64,000 bases of DNA from Mesodorylaimus sp. YZB2_4 (taxonomy: Eukaryota > Nematoda > Enoplea > Dorylaimida > Dorylaimidae), in the NCBI GenBank assembly GCA_030248295.1, contig JASANH010000239.1:682001-746000 (forward strand), in the 5' to 3' direction. A program made the position numbers and the translations under genes. This document shows positions 13,001-22,287 of the stretch, piece by piece. Position 1 is the first letter of the stretch. Each line of letters opens with the position of its first letter. The notes under the pieces were generated by a model. The model saw only the letters and a list, made by a program, of their open reading frames with translations, made no database searches and was not told the origin of the DNA.

Positions 13001-15012
13001 TCGACAGCTACATAGAAACTGCGGGTGATCCAAAATTTGGAACTTTGACATGCCATAGAGCCTCTGCTTAGCTTTCCCAGATTTTGGCTCCAAAATTCCT
13101 ATTTTCCCAGGTTTTCTCACATTTTTCAAACGCTTTTAAGATTTTCTGACTTTCAAGTTCTCCACATTAATTAATAGCTACAGGTAAAACGCAGGTGCAG
13201 TCAGTCCTAGCACGCGTAGGAGGGAGCGAGAAAAGAAACCCCGACTGGAGCAGGTAAGTCTTGCGATTATGCCCATGGCTACCTAATAGATCTAAAGCAG
13301 CTGGTGCGTCTAGAAAAAAGGTTATCGATTGACATGTCAGGTAGGTGCAGGGGGCGTAGCCACGCCCCCTCCACACCAACCAGCCTCTTGTAGCCCGACC
13401 GCGCAATCGTTCGCGGGATGAGGTTTTTGTCGAAGCTAGCAAAAGAATGATTACATATTCGGATTGAGCTCAAAAAGTTATGCGCACGATCTTCTTAACT
13501 CCAAAAAAGGGCACACTTCTAACACTATTCAAATGTTCCCGCTAAACTGATCTGCAAGTACAAACTAGGTAAAGTCTGCTCTGAGCGGGAATACGACAAA
13601 TCAGTTTTGCTTGTACTCGATACTAGCTGGTTCCATGCGCAATCTAATCTCATGGGTCTACAGAGCGTGGTACACCCTTATATTTGCGAAATGACGCGGC
13701 ACAAGTTTATGGCTACAGTATACAGAATTAGTGGCAAGGCCATCTGCGGGAAAGCCACATGACAGATACTCAATTGAAACGCCTCAACATGACGCAGCAA
13801 AAAGCTCTATTCTCTCTAGACGGCGCAGACAGCATTGTCAGGCTATCTTTCTCGACAGCAGGTTTCTTCTCAGTTTGTTTTCCGCTTCCCCTCTCGAAAC
13901 CACCAGCCGGCGACTTATTATCTGCCCTGGTGTAAAGTATAGGGTCAGCGAGGACTCAGAGTGAGGATGTGGTGCAGTGTGAACTATATTCGTAGGTAAC
14001 AGGTACACATACAGATCAGGGCTTGTTAAAATGAATGCTTTAGAGTACAGCCGGCCTGCCGTTGCAATTACCGCTCAGAGTAGACTTTACCTAGTTTGTA
14101 CTTGCAGATCAGTTTAGCGGGAACACTTGAATAGTGTTAAAAGCGTGTTTTTTTGAGTAAAGAAGATTTTGCGTGCACAATTTTGAGCTTTTTCCAAAAA
14201 TGCAATAATTTTTTTGATAGCTTCGATAAAAACCTCATCCCGCGAACGATTGCGCGGTCGGGCTACAAGAGGCTGGTTGGTGTGGAGGGGGCGTACTACC
14301 TGACATGTCAATCGATTACCTTTTTTCTATAAGAACCAGCCTGCTTTAAATCTATTGGGTAGACATGATTATGCCTGGCTGAAACCTCAACCCGAGGCGT
14401 TGACGTCTCCCAGCGAGGAGAGAGTATCGATTGCTTTCTCCCACTCGCCATAGCCAACCAGGCATGAGGGTTGCACAAAAGATCCACTATTTGGAATCTC
14501 ACCGCGCAATATAGCCAGTTAGTTTTCCACAGATTTTGGTCCGAAAATTCCTACTATCCCGCGTTTTCGAAGCTCATGTAAAATTTCTAACTTTCCAGGT
14601 TCTACGAAATGACCAACAGCCACGTAGAAAAGGCTGGGTGATCAAAATCTTGGAACCTCCAGATGCTGCCGCTCAGTTTTTCCCGATGTTGGCTCCAAAA
14701 TTCCTATTTTCTACGAGTTTTCCGAGCACATCTCCGATTCCTCGAGTTTTTCACGTTTTCCAGGCCTTTTATGACCCCTACAGCTCTGATGCGAGTCTAA
14801 CTCCATCGTCGCTTCCCCGACCTCCTCACCTCAGAATTCCTCGTAGCCAGCAATTGTTCCAATTCGGCAACACGTTTTTTAGCGACAGTCAATTCGGAAA
14901 CAGGATCGGCCACTTCTTGCGTCGATTCGTTTAAGACCTCGGTTGTAAATTCGGTCAATTGATTACGAATCGACGATAATGTCGACAAACCGGCGCCCAA
15001 AAATCGACTCAT
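1017..15012 (-). CDS. TRIP11: Golgi microtubule-associated protein 210 (TRIP11/GMAP-210) ortholog, 3' end beyond window
   Basis: Long coiled-coil golgin that tethers vesicles at the cis-Golgi. Twelve exons join in frame: 15012-14830, 11694-11584, 11521-11297, 11145-11089, 11032-10864, 10813-10371, 8591-7343, 5363-3596, 2337-2174, 1732-1629, 1252-1153 and 1098-1017 (4,655 nt, 1,551 codons). Residues 1-25 (MSRFLGAGLSTLSSIRNQL) form an amphipathic, Ser/Gly-rich helix like the ALPS curvature sensor of GMAP-210. Exon 3 holds VKQLKAECQHWKQL, matching the family's early conserved block. Exon 8 ends with RLRGHLVQIEEAYTQEA and exon 9 has ALANLQSVLQHLQQ, both close to the vertebrate C-terminal coiled coil. 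The last visible residues (KIDK) sit where the GRAB (Arf-binding) domain should begin, so only that domain and the tail are off the left edge. Acidic Trp-rich patches (GWNDWGDE, exon 8; DGWGAGADADWG, exon 5) interrupt the coils. The first base of exon 11 (1252 or 1249) is ambiguous by one codon. Confidence 0.9.
2590..3560. repeat. Cluster of TTGGCGGGAAAATTT motifs in golgin intron 8
   Basis: Intron 8 (2338-3595) is AT-rich and carries about ten copies of a short motif, TTTGGCGGGAAAATTT or close variants, each followed by a short C-rich run. Clear examples start near 2599, 2684, 2844, 2971, 3118, 3421 and 3543. Spacing is irregular (60-300 bp). The core matches the canonical E2F/DP site TTTGGCGGGAAA, but the flanking AAATTCAAA repeats suggest a degenerate satellite as the origin. 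Short ORFs here are chance. Confidence 0.6.
5440..6065. repeat. Tandem repeat of about 175 bp plus an inverted partial copy
   Basis: Lies in golgin intron 7 (5364-7342), next to a run of 17 C at about 5451. Two direct copies begin GGATGCCACAAGGTGACCTG at 5468 and 5642. A partial third copy follows near 5811, and an inverted partial copy lies at 5888-6000, containing the reverse complement of AAAGTCTTATCCTGGTCTCA. No coding signal. Confidence 0.7.
6165..6465. repeat. Dispersed MITE-like repeat, copy 1
   Basis: About 300 bp starting with TTGAATTCCCGCGACT and ending with AGCGGGAATTTCAAATTC, so its two ends are inverted relative to each other. The internal segment ATCTGCTTGATCCTTGAT is shared with a second copy at 61430-61740. 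It sits in the golgin's intron 7. The remainder of the intron up to 7342 shows only the hairpin at 7085-7180. Confidence 0.65.
7085..7180. repeat. 31-bp inverted repeat (hairpin) in golgin intron 7
   Basis: The left arm 7085-7115 (GGCCTGTTGGTCAGCCATAG...) is the reverse complement of the right arm 7150-7180 with one mismatch, with a loop of 34 nt. Short secondary palindromes around TGATCA flank it. It could be a small foldback element or a transcribed hairpin. Confidence 0.75.
8592..10370. other. Golgin intron 6 with degenerate repeats
   Basis: Non-coding. Around 8850-8990 and 9305-9385 there are recurring variants of GAGTTCGCTTATTATCACAC, suggesting an old short tandem repeat. At 9960-9995 lies a fragment of the GGGTTGGGTTGAGTTTTG family also seen at 42190-42310 and 47770-47915. 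The stretch 10150-10330 is A/T-rich with AAAACT runs. No gene is seen. Confidence 0.45.
12545..12800. repeat. Imperfect direct repeat of about 128 bp, two copies
   Basis: Within golgin intron 1 (11695-14829). CCAACTTTCGCGATTGCGCA near 12626 recurs as CCAACTTTCGCTGTTGCGCA near 12757. Both are followed by AAAGCTCAA and a block ending in CATTGCTG, and both are preceded by a block with CATG and CAGGT. No gene is seen in this part of the intron. Confidence 0.55.
12885..13150. repeat. Interspersed repeat family A copy
   Basis: Carries the family signature: GCGGGTGATCCAAAATTTGG, then CCAGATTTTGGCTCCAAAAT, then TTTTCCCAGGTTTTC. Related to the copies at 1-1010, 14520-14800 and 41150-41260. Confidence 0.6.
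13270..14365. mobile_element. Foldback/MITE-like element with inverted arms of about 300 bp
   Basis: The left arm (about 13270-13590) and right arm (about 14071-14365) are reverse complements over roughly 300 bp with scattered differences and a small palindromic insertion (GGGGGCGTAGCCACGCCCCC) in the left arm. Shared landmarks are ATCGATTGACATGTCAGGTA, CCGCGCAATCGTTCGCGGGA and CTGATCTGCAAGTACAAACT. The roughly 480-bp centre has no transposase. This is a non-autonomous inverted-repeat element inside golgin intron 1. The mobilising family is unknown. Confidence 0.8.
14386..14475. repeat. Interspersed repeat family B copy (ATCGATT core)
   Basis: Contains CAGCGAGGAGAGAGTATCGA, CTCCCACTCGCCATAG, then ACCAGGCATGAGGGTTGCAC. 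Related copies are at 19028-19110 and 34244-34340, with partial matches at 1880-1925, 26145-26215 and 59097-59240. The core is palindromic around ATCGAT. Confidence 0.6.
14520..14800. repeat. Interspersed repeat family A copy beside golgin exon 1
   Basis: Contains GGCTGGGTGATCAAAATCTT and GTTGGCTCCAAAATTCCTAT, the same order as at 12885-13150. It ends about 30 bp from the exon 1 donor at 14829. Confidence 0.55.
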
Positions 15013-15665
15013 TCCTCACAAACCCAATATCTTCCTTCTTTATTTAAAATACGAGTCTAATTTTCAAAAAAGCGAAGCAAAACTTAATTTTTTTGACAGG
15101 AATTCATCTACAGAAATTAGTAAATCATAACTTTCACTTACGATCGAATTTTTAAGTCCGAAATGAAAAGATTACTGTAATTCCACGTTTCGCTGCTCCG
15201 CGCGCCACCTGGCACCTCGGCAGGGCATTTTTGTTATAAGCAGTTGTAACATCCCAGCAAAGCGCGCCAATTCAAAATCTTATCGAACATACAAAATCGA
15301 AAATACGACTTACGACTGCGAATTTTACCTCTTCATTGAATTTTCTGAAAAAATAAGACAGATCGAAAGATTGTCGTGAAAAAATTGCACTCTTATCGGA
15401 AAAACGCGCTGTTTGAATTTTGAGCTCCCGCGCTAAAAACTAAAAAGTTTGTACCTGCGGATCACTAGATTACTGTGGTGTGCGCGAATGACGTTGGGAA
15501 CCGATTCGACCATTTGCGGACCTCCCCGTAGACGGAATGCGGATAATGAAAACTAGTTTTTTCCTACTCGAACATAGGAAAATTGGTGTCAATAGGCAAT
15601 GCGTGTGTGATCGCGTCGTTTTTTTGTATGATTTTGCATTTGGTTGATTTACAAAATTGAATGAA
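15013..15665. promoter_or_regulatory. Shared upstream region between divergent golgin and Pellino genes
   Basis: This 653-bp stretch separates the ATG of the golgin (minus, 15012) from the ATG of Pellino (plus, 15666), so the two genes probably share a bidirectional promoter or closely spaced promoters. No clear TATA box or known regulatory site stands out. It contains short G+C-rich blocks near 15190-15220 and no repeat family members. Confidence 0.5.
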
Positions 15666-18600
15666 ATGGACGATAATTTGGATTCAGATATTCGATCGAG
15701 CAAATATGGAGAACTTGTGGTTTTAGGGTAAATTTATTTCGAATTGTTCCTTTTGTTGCGGGTTTTGGGGGTTTTATCTTTTGTTTTTTCGAGATTGTTG
15801 CGGTTCTGTCTTTGCTTTATTTTCTTTTCGAATTTGTTTCGGCTTGTATGCTTTTTTCTGCTTGATTTGATCGTTCAGGGGATTTCTCTCTCTTGTTTTG
15901 CTGGTTTGGTTTTAACGGCTATCGCGCTCGGTTAAGAGAGAATTGGCTTGCGAAGTCAATAAGTTTTTAATAGATATTCGCTTGCTTATGCGATCGATAG
16001 GATGTGCCTGGGCGGAGGAATTTTCCAATTTGCAGGCTGAATCTGACTGGGGGCCGATAATTTTGGTGTGGTGCTTGTCCAAATCGTAAATCAATCACTA
16101 AGTTGAGCAGTGATTTCTTTAGGAGGTGGACAGTGATGTACCCGAAATTGAGGGCGGGTGTTGCCCTGGTGACCAGGGCTAGGACAGTGTTCGAGTGGGT
16201 CGAAAGTCGTGTTTGGATGAAAGATTCCGCTTGCATTCGGATCGTTGTCCCGCCGTTGTCTTTCCCACCTCGACCCACCCGTTTATTTGCTCTCCTGCTT
16301 CTGTTAAAGTGTGTCTTGCTGGAATGCGTGTTGCTACAACAGGTAAAATGACATTGAGACACCCACAAATGTTTGTTTGGTTTCAGGTACAATGGATTTA
16401 GCTCGATGCAAAGCGGCACTGATCAGCCGGCGGCTCGGTCCCGCAATCACGTGCAGATTCCTGATCATAAGTACAAATTCGAGTTGATGAAACGATCGCA
16501 ACCGAATGGAATTATAAAATCTCGTCATTTCACAGTTGAAGGGTCGAAAAGTGCACGAACTTCACAACTGAATCCGCAAAGTCATTCAGTTACGTACACA
16601 CTGAATCGAACGCAAGCCGTCGTGGTCGAATATGTGGCCGATGAGAGGACGGACATGTTTCAGGTGAGACTAGCTCGGTTTGGGTGAGGTGAAGGTAATG
16701 CAGCATATACCTGGGTACCTTCAGCAGGATCGTGGCCTAGTGGGTTAAGGCGTCTGTCACGCTAGGGGAGGGTTCGACTCCCACCAGGGTAAAAAATTGC
16801 CAAATATGTTCCCCAGCCCTTGATTGCACTGTGTGGTGCTTGGCTATGGATAAAGTATGACATGACATTTAAAGTATGAAACTCCTCTTCTTACATCCTG
16901 CGCGTATTCAGGCGCTAGCGATCTTGGACTCTGGGACTTCCAAGATGGGTTCAATTATCGATTTGTGTTAGCAGAATGGACATATGCCTGTAGTTCCCCA
17001 GCTGCATCGATGCGCATACAGACTGCTAATGCCTCTTGAGTGTGTGCAGATGAAATGGTGTATCCTGATTGCGCCTTGCATCGATCACTTAAAAGATTGC
17101 TGTTCTTGACCAGTGATGCTCAAGCATGAGCGGGAAATTTGAATGCATTACACAATATCGGCGATATGAGGTAATTTTTTAAATTCGTAGAAGTTTCTAA
17201 CGCTGATTTCATTGATGTCTGGGATTTTGCGATAGCTCTAAAACTGTGCAGACACCAATGCGTTAGATGCGGCTATCCGATTCGCCAGCGGGCGAGACTG
17301 ATGTTGCCACAGGCAGTCCTCCAACCAGTTTTCAACAGTGCGAGCCTGTAAACTTGATAAAAAAGCCATGTTCATGTTTTACCACATTACATCACCAAAC
17401 GCTCATGCGCACTCGAGGGTGAAGGGAAACATTTTACACGAAATGATTTACTGGCCCCCCGAGTCGAACACTCGCCCGCAGCCACGCTAGCCATGCTGTG
17501 GGTGCTGAGATGTGATGACACTTCCTAAAAACCCACTCCATGCGTACTTCACGATCCTGAACCTGTCAACATGCTGCAAGTGTTCGGCCGAGGGTGGCCA
17601 CCCTCGACCTCGAGGTTCACAAGCGAGATGCAATCAATAAGCTGTCTTCCAGTTTGGAGACAAGACGCACAATTCTGCTTGCTCGTCGCAGGCAAAAACT
17701 TATGCAATTTTTCTGCTGGCCCAAGAAAAGAATCACTGCTTCGTTATATCGCGTGCCTTTTTTTCACAGTGGGTGATTTATCTCTTGAAAATACAGTTAG
17801 GAAAGCATGGAGATGTGCTTAAATTTGCGGGGCACATCATGAAATAAGGTGAGACTATGAGCAAAAACCTCGACAAAAGTCGTCCTAGCCGAATACTACG
17901 CTAGTGTGATAGTGACAAGCATTCTGTCCATTGAAAGCCGAGCTGTCGAGACTGCAAAATTTCAGCATCTGAAACCTGCGATAGAATAGTTGCTGTTCGT
18001 CAACGCTGCGAGAATTAGTCTAGTCTTGACCATGGAACACAAGGCTATTACTGCATGCGTTCATCTTGTACTGTGGAGGAAGCACAAGGTGTGCTTTCAC
18101 TGGTGAGCAAGATTTCATGGCAGGAGCAGTGAATTTTGATAAAATAGTTGAAAGTGTAAATATTTGGCCACCAAGTCAGCTCCTTATCAGTTGACTATAA
18201 TCGCACTGTTTGTGGCATAGTGATCAAGTGTCAGCTGGCCTGCCTGAAAACACGAGTGATGCACTCTGGAAACGGTGGCAACATAGCGTTGAATTGTGTT
18301 TAAGATTGGCCGATCTTCCGAGCCGCAAATCGATTTCACAGTGGTCGACACGTGGTTGGGTCAGCAGCAGCCGCCATCTGTGCACAATCACCAGTCGGTG
18401 GTGCCGTCAGCTGGCCAGCAGTACTGTCACAATAATCAGAATAAGGCCCCGCAAAGTACGATCAGTCGATACGCTTGTCGGATATTGGTCGAACGCGATT
18501 CGCCTGAACCCGAAGCGAGGGTCTACGCGGCTGGATTCGACGCTTCGAAGAATATATTTTTGGGGGTGAGTTGCTGCTGGGAGGGTTCAGGGCACCTACA

Positions 18601-21044
18601 ACACTGCTATAGGTCCTATCCTGCATCACTGGAGTTGGTCATAAACTGTATGGCATGTACTAGCTGACTCCAGGCTGGGATAGAAAACGTTTTTAACGAG
18701 TGGCTTGTCTTGTCGAAGGGACCTTCGGGCCAGTTGCTGATGGTCGCACTCTCCTCATGCGCGAGTGTGTCACTGTAGGGGGGATGCGGGTGTGTGGACT
18801 CGAGTGGTAGGTGGATGCAGGGTGGTAGTTTTGATGTGTCATGAAATCCAGTTTTCCAGTTTGCTTGCGTCATTATCGTATGTTTGCGGATGAGATCATG
18901 GTGTTGAGAAATATGCGTGGGATGTGGTTTGGGAGTTCCCCCTGGTGTTACGTAATCGAACATAAATATTGGGGGGAATCACGGCTGAAGAACTAGTGGC
19001 GATTTTTCGGCCCCCTGACATGTGAAGGTTGATGTTTCAGCCAGGGAAGAGTATCGATTACTCTCTCCCGCTCGCCATGGCCTACCAGGCACGAGGGTTA
19101 CACTTGTAGATGACCTGTCCTGAGCACAGATCTAAGCTAAGTGGTGTCACGATCAGTAGCAAGTAGAAGTCTTGAGGGGATTGGATTTAGGAGTGGAGAA
19201 CTGTCAAGCCAGATTTAATGTTCTCTTTGAATGATGTTGTGTTCATTGTGTACAGTTGTGGGTGACATTAAGCTGACGGGTTCCTGCCTCGCCTAAAGAA
19301 GGCAAGCAGATACACTTCCTTTTTCACAGATAAACACACCTCACCTACTGCACTTGAATTGATAGGAAGTGATTCAGTGAATGAACTTGGTATCAGAGGC
19401 AGGGTACTCTCCCAAGAACATTTGTGGCATGCTCGTACGTTCCTGCCGTTAGGCTAGCCACAACATTAGTCGCTGACGTGTTTATTTGAAGGTGATCTGC
19501 TGATGGATAGGTACACTCTGCAGGGTAGTCTGTGGAAAAGTCAGCTGGTAGCCAAGATTAAGCCTAAGCCAGGGTTCGATCCCCGCCAGTGCCGACTCTT
19601 TGACATGTCAGTTTTGGGGATTCAACTAGGATAACACCATTGAATAACAATTCTAGACCTGAACCGTGATCAGGCTGTGTTTGGAGTTTGGGCACCAGTG
19701 CAGGGTCTAGGTTGAATCAGGCAGCTGGGAAGGCGTGGTTAATGAAGTGTATTTGATTTTGATAACATTGACTAATGGCCGTATTTTAAGGAGAAAGCGA
19801 CAAAATGGCGGAAGAAGAATGAAGAAATTGATGGATTGACTACGAATGGCGTCTTGATTTTGCATCCGACTTCAGTGAATGGAGAAGTGGATGGTAAGTT
19901 CTGCTTGAGGCTGGGTGGTGAGGGCAGAGTTGGCAACTTGTCAGGCCTGGGCTCAACTGCTAGCAGACAGGGAGAGCGGTGGCGAGTACCCTTCATCCCT
20001 CGTGGGTGTCCTGTCGCGGAGCTTGGGCTGGGTATGACTTGACTGGCGACATCCTGAATGGAGACTGGCCAATGGCGAGCCCTCTACCTCCAGACCTAGA
20101 AAGGGACCTGGGTCCTATGTTGGAGCGATCAAGACTGTTGAATGGTGTGATTACTTAGGGCCAGCGAATATGTTTCTATGGCGAGAGGTGTCTGTGGATG
20201 GGGACATCTATACGTTGCGTGAAACGCGTTCATCGACGAAACGGGGCGATCGAGTGGACTCGGCTACGAATTGTCTGCAAGATGGAACTTTGATCGATTT
20301 GTGCGGCGCGACGCTGCTGTGGCGATCGGCTGCCGGCCTTCAGACGTCTCCAGTAAGTGGGCAGTGTAACCAAGCTTGACAGAAACTCCAGTGGAGCAGG
20401 CTGATGTTTCGCAGCCAGAGGAGATGGACCACGCGCCAGGGTCACGGCAGGAAGGGCAAGAGTGGGTTTGGTTTCAGAGTCGTCACGAATTGGAGAGGCG
20501 TTTAGATGAGCTGAATGCTGGTCGGCCGCAGTGTCCAGTCAGTTTGAATACGTTGATCATACCAAAACGGAAGGACTCGTTGTGCCGAGAGCGACAGCCT
20601 TACGTGTATCTGAACTGTGGGCACGTGCAAGGCTACCACGATTGGGGGCATGCCAAGGACAAGCAGAAACACAAGTGTCCTATTTGCCACGTGGAGGTGA
20701 GGGAGTGGTCCTGGGTCAGTGTTCAGTGGACACGATTGTGTGTTTCAGTCTGGAGAAATACTTCAGTTGTGCATGGGCGTCGAGCCAGCCTTCCATTTGG
20801 ACTCGGATGCTTTAGAGTACGCCTTTAATCCGTGCGGGCACGTGGCGTCTGCCAAGACTGTTAGGTAAGTGGGGGTGGAAGTGTTGTGGATGTGAGGATG
20901 GGAGTGGACTGTTTCAGGTACTGGTCCCGAATTCCATTACCTCATGGCACCAATAGTTTCAATCCAGTGTGTCCATTCTGCACGACTATATTGTCCATTG
21001 ACAAACCATACGTCCGATTGATTTTTCAAGATCACTGCTTTTGA
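15666..21044 (+). CDS. PELI: Pellino E3 ubiquitin-protein ligase
   Basis: Scaffold and RING-like E3 ligase of Toll/IL-1 receptor signalling, cytoplasmic, acting on IRAK-type kinases in animals where it has been studied. Eight exons join in frame: 15666-15727, 16387-16663, 18305-18565, 19791-19893, 20159-20352, 20478-20696, 20749-20864 and 20918-21044, giving 452 aa, near the usual 420-450. The start fits the family N-terminus (KYGELVVLGYNG). The FHA-like substrate-binding domain follows: SVTYTLNRTQAVVVEY, DMFQIGRSSEPQIDF, STISRYACRI, ARVYAAGFDASKNIFLG. The C-terminal RING-like half has all expected Cys/His pairs: RPQCPV, YLNCGHVQGYHDWG, KCPIC, NPCGHVASAKT and PVCPFC, ending LIFQDHCF. The intron at 20697-20748 is only 52 bp. 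The exon 6 acceptor (20477) was chosen because it restores the spacing to RPQCPV; in-frame alternatives lie slightly upstream. Confidence 0.95.
16725..16870 (+). mobile_element. tRNA-derived SINE copy
   Basis: In Pellino intron 2. The RNA polymerase III A box-like GTGGCCTAGTGGGTTAAGGC is followed about 45 bp later by the B box GGTTCGACTCC, then a non-tRNA tail ending TGGATAAAGTATGACAT. The anticodon stem is not intact, so this is a SINE rather than a tRNA gene. Sister copies are at 23266-23392 and 29133-29268, with a truncated one at 61790-61885. Confidence 0.8.
16871..18304. other. Pellino intron 2, no recognised element
   Basis: Apart from the SINE, the intron between exons 2 and 3 shows no repeat family I recognise and no coding signal. 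Open frames at 17571-17822 and nearby are short and lack splice or homology support. Confidence 0.5.
19028..19110 (+). repeat. Interspersed repeat family B copy
   Basis: In Pellino intron 3. It carries CAGGGAAGAGTATCGATTAC, then TCTCTCCCGCTCGCCATGG and ACCAGGCACGAGGGTTACAC. Matches the copies at 14386-14475 and 34244-34340. A SINE B-box relic, CAGGGTTCGATCCCCGCC, lies further on at 19572-19589. The rest of intron 3 is unremarkable. Confidence 0.6.
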
Positions 21045-21370
21045 TCGCTCGCTGTCGAGGCTTGTGCTTTGGGCTTTATTTGGAAAGTGAGGGCAGAGTT
21101 CTTCTGGAGGTTCGTTTCTAGCGTTGGTTTAGAGAGCGAGGGTCCCTGCTTTATTTTGTAATTTGCACGAGCCTGTTTGTCATTGACCCAGCACATACCC
21201 AGAGCTGTGGCGGGAGATCCAAAACTTTGCTCCCATTCTATAGCTTCGAAGCGGAGTGGTTGTATTTATGAATTGAATGTGTGCGTGCTCGAGACAGGCA
21301 GTATTACTGATCTACCCAGCCATTGGTACATTTATGTGCTTGTCGGTTCTGGTCTCCCGCGATCCATTGT

Positions 21371-21775
21371 TTTGGTAAGGATGCACAAAATTTGAAATTC
21401 CCGCCATTTTACCTATGACAAAATGCAAGCAGCGGAGGGACATGAGGGTCCAAGCTGCATCCAAAAATGGACGCTGGCTGCTAACTTTTGTCATGGTAAG
21501 ATGTGCAAAATTTGAAATTCCCGCCATTTGACCTATGACAAAATGCAAGCAGCGGTGGACATGGGTGTGCGACGCTAACTGGTTGGGGGGGGGGGGTCCA
21601 CTCCGCACCTAAAAGTGGACGCTGGCTGCTAATTTTTGTTATGGTATAAGTGCGCAAAATTTGAAATTCCCGCCATTTGACCTATAACGAAATGCAAGCA
21701 GTGGAGGACATGGGGTTCAAGCTGCATACAAAAGTGGACGCTGGCTACTAACTGACCTATGACAAAAGGTAACAA
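21371..21775. repeat. Tandem repeat, three to four copies of about 120-150 bp
   Basis: Units begin with CAAAATTTGAAATTCCCGCC (starts near 21386, 21511 and 21655), then CCTATGACAAAATGCAAGCA, and end with AAAGTGGACGCTGGCTGCTA. A run of G (about 10) near 21587 lies in the second unit. The TTGAAATTCCCGCC head is the same motif that ends the repeat at 6165-6465. The rest of the 21045-22287 gap between Pellino and the next gene shows nothing else. Confidence 0.75.
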
Positions 21776-22287
21776 GTTTGGGTCTGCTTTTTTCCGAGAT
21801 TCCAATTTGCACTTTTTCTGTGGACACTGACTTTTTGTCATGGGCAAATGAAATTTCTCTGCTGGTTGTCTTATGCAATTTCCATGTTTGTGCTGTCGGA
21901 TACTGGACTAGGTTTGTGGGGCAATAAGTCTTACCTGTGGGCAGTGTGTGAGGATGCAGTCCATTCGTGGATGATGTATAGGGCTTAGTTTGTGTTCTTT
22001 TTTGTACTGGTTTTGCTTGTGGTAGTGTCTTATGGCCGACTTGGACTCGGGGTGCGAGTCGGTGTTTATGTCCATAGGCGTATGTACAACACCCGCATTG
22101 CTCAGCTGTGCGTAGTAAAGGGGCAACCGAGGAGTCACCACTGAGGGGGCTGTGATTTGTGCAGTGGACGGTGGGAGTGCACCTGGCCAGTGATGTTTGC
22201 GCACTCGAGTGACCACCTGTGTTCGGTGGACAAATAGGAGGGACGGTGGAGAAGTGACCATTGGTGGTGTGGTCAGTGGTCGAGAGA

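Noticed and set aside
16726-16795. Functional tRNA gene
   Set aside because: A and B boxes are present but the anticodon arm and acceptor stem do not pair, and the same sequence with the same tail occurs elsewhere, so it is a SINE.
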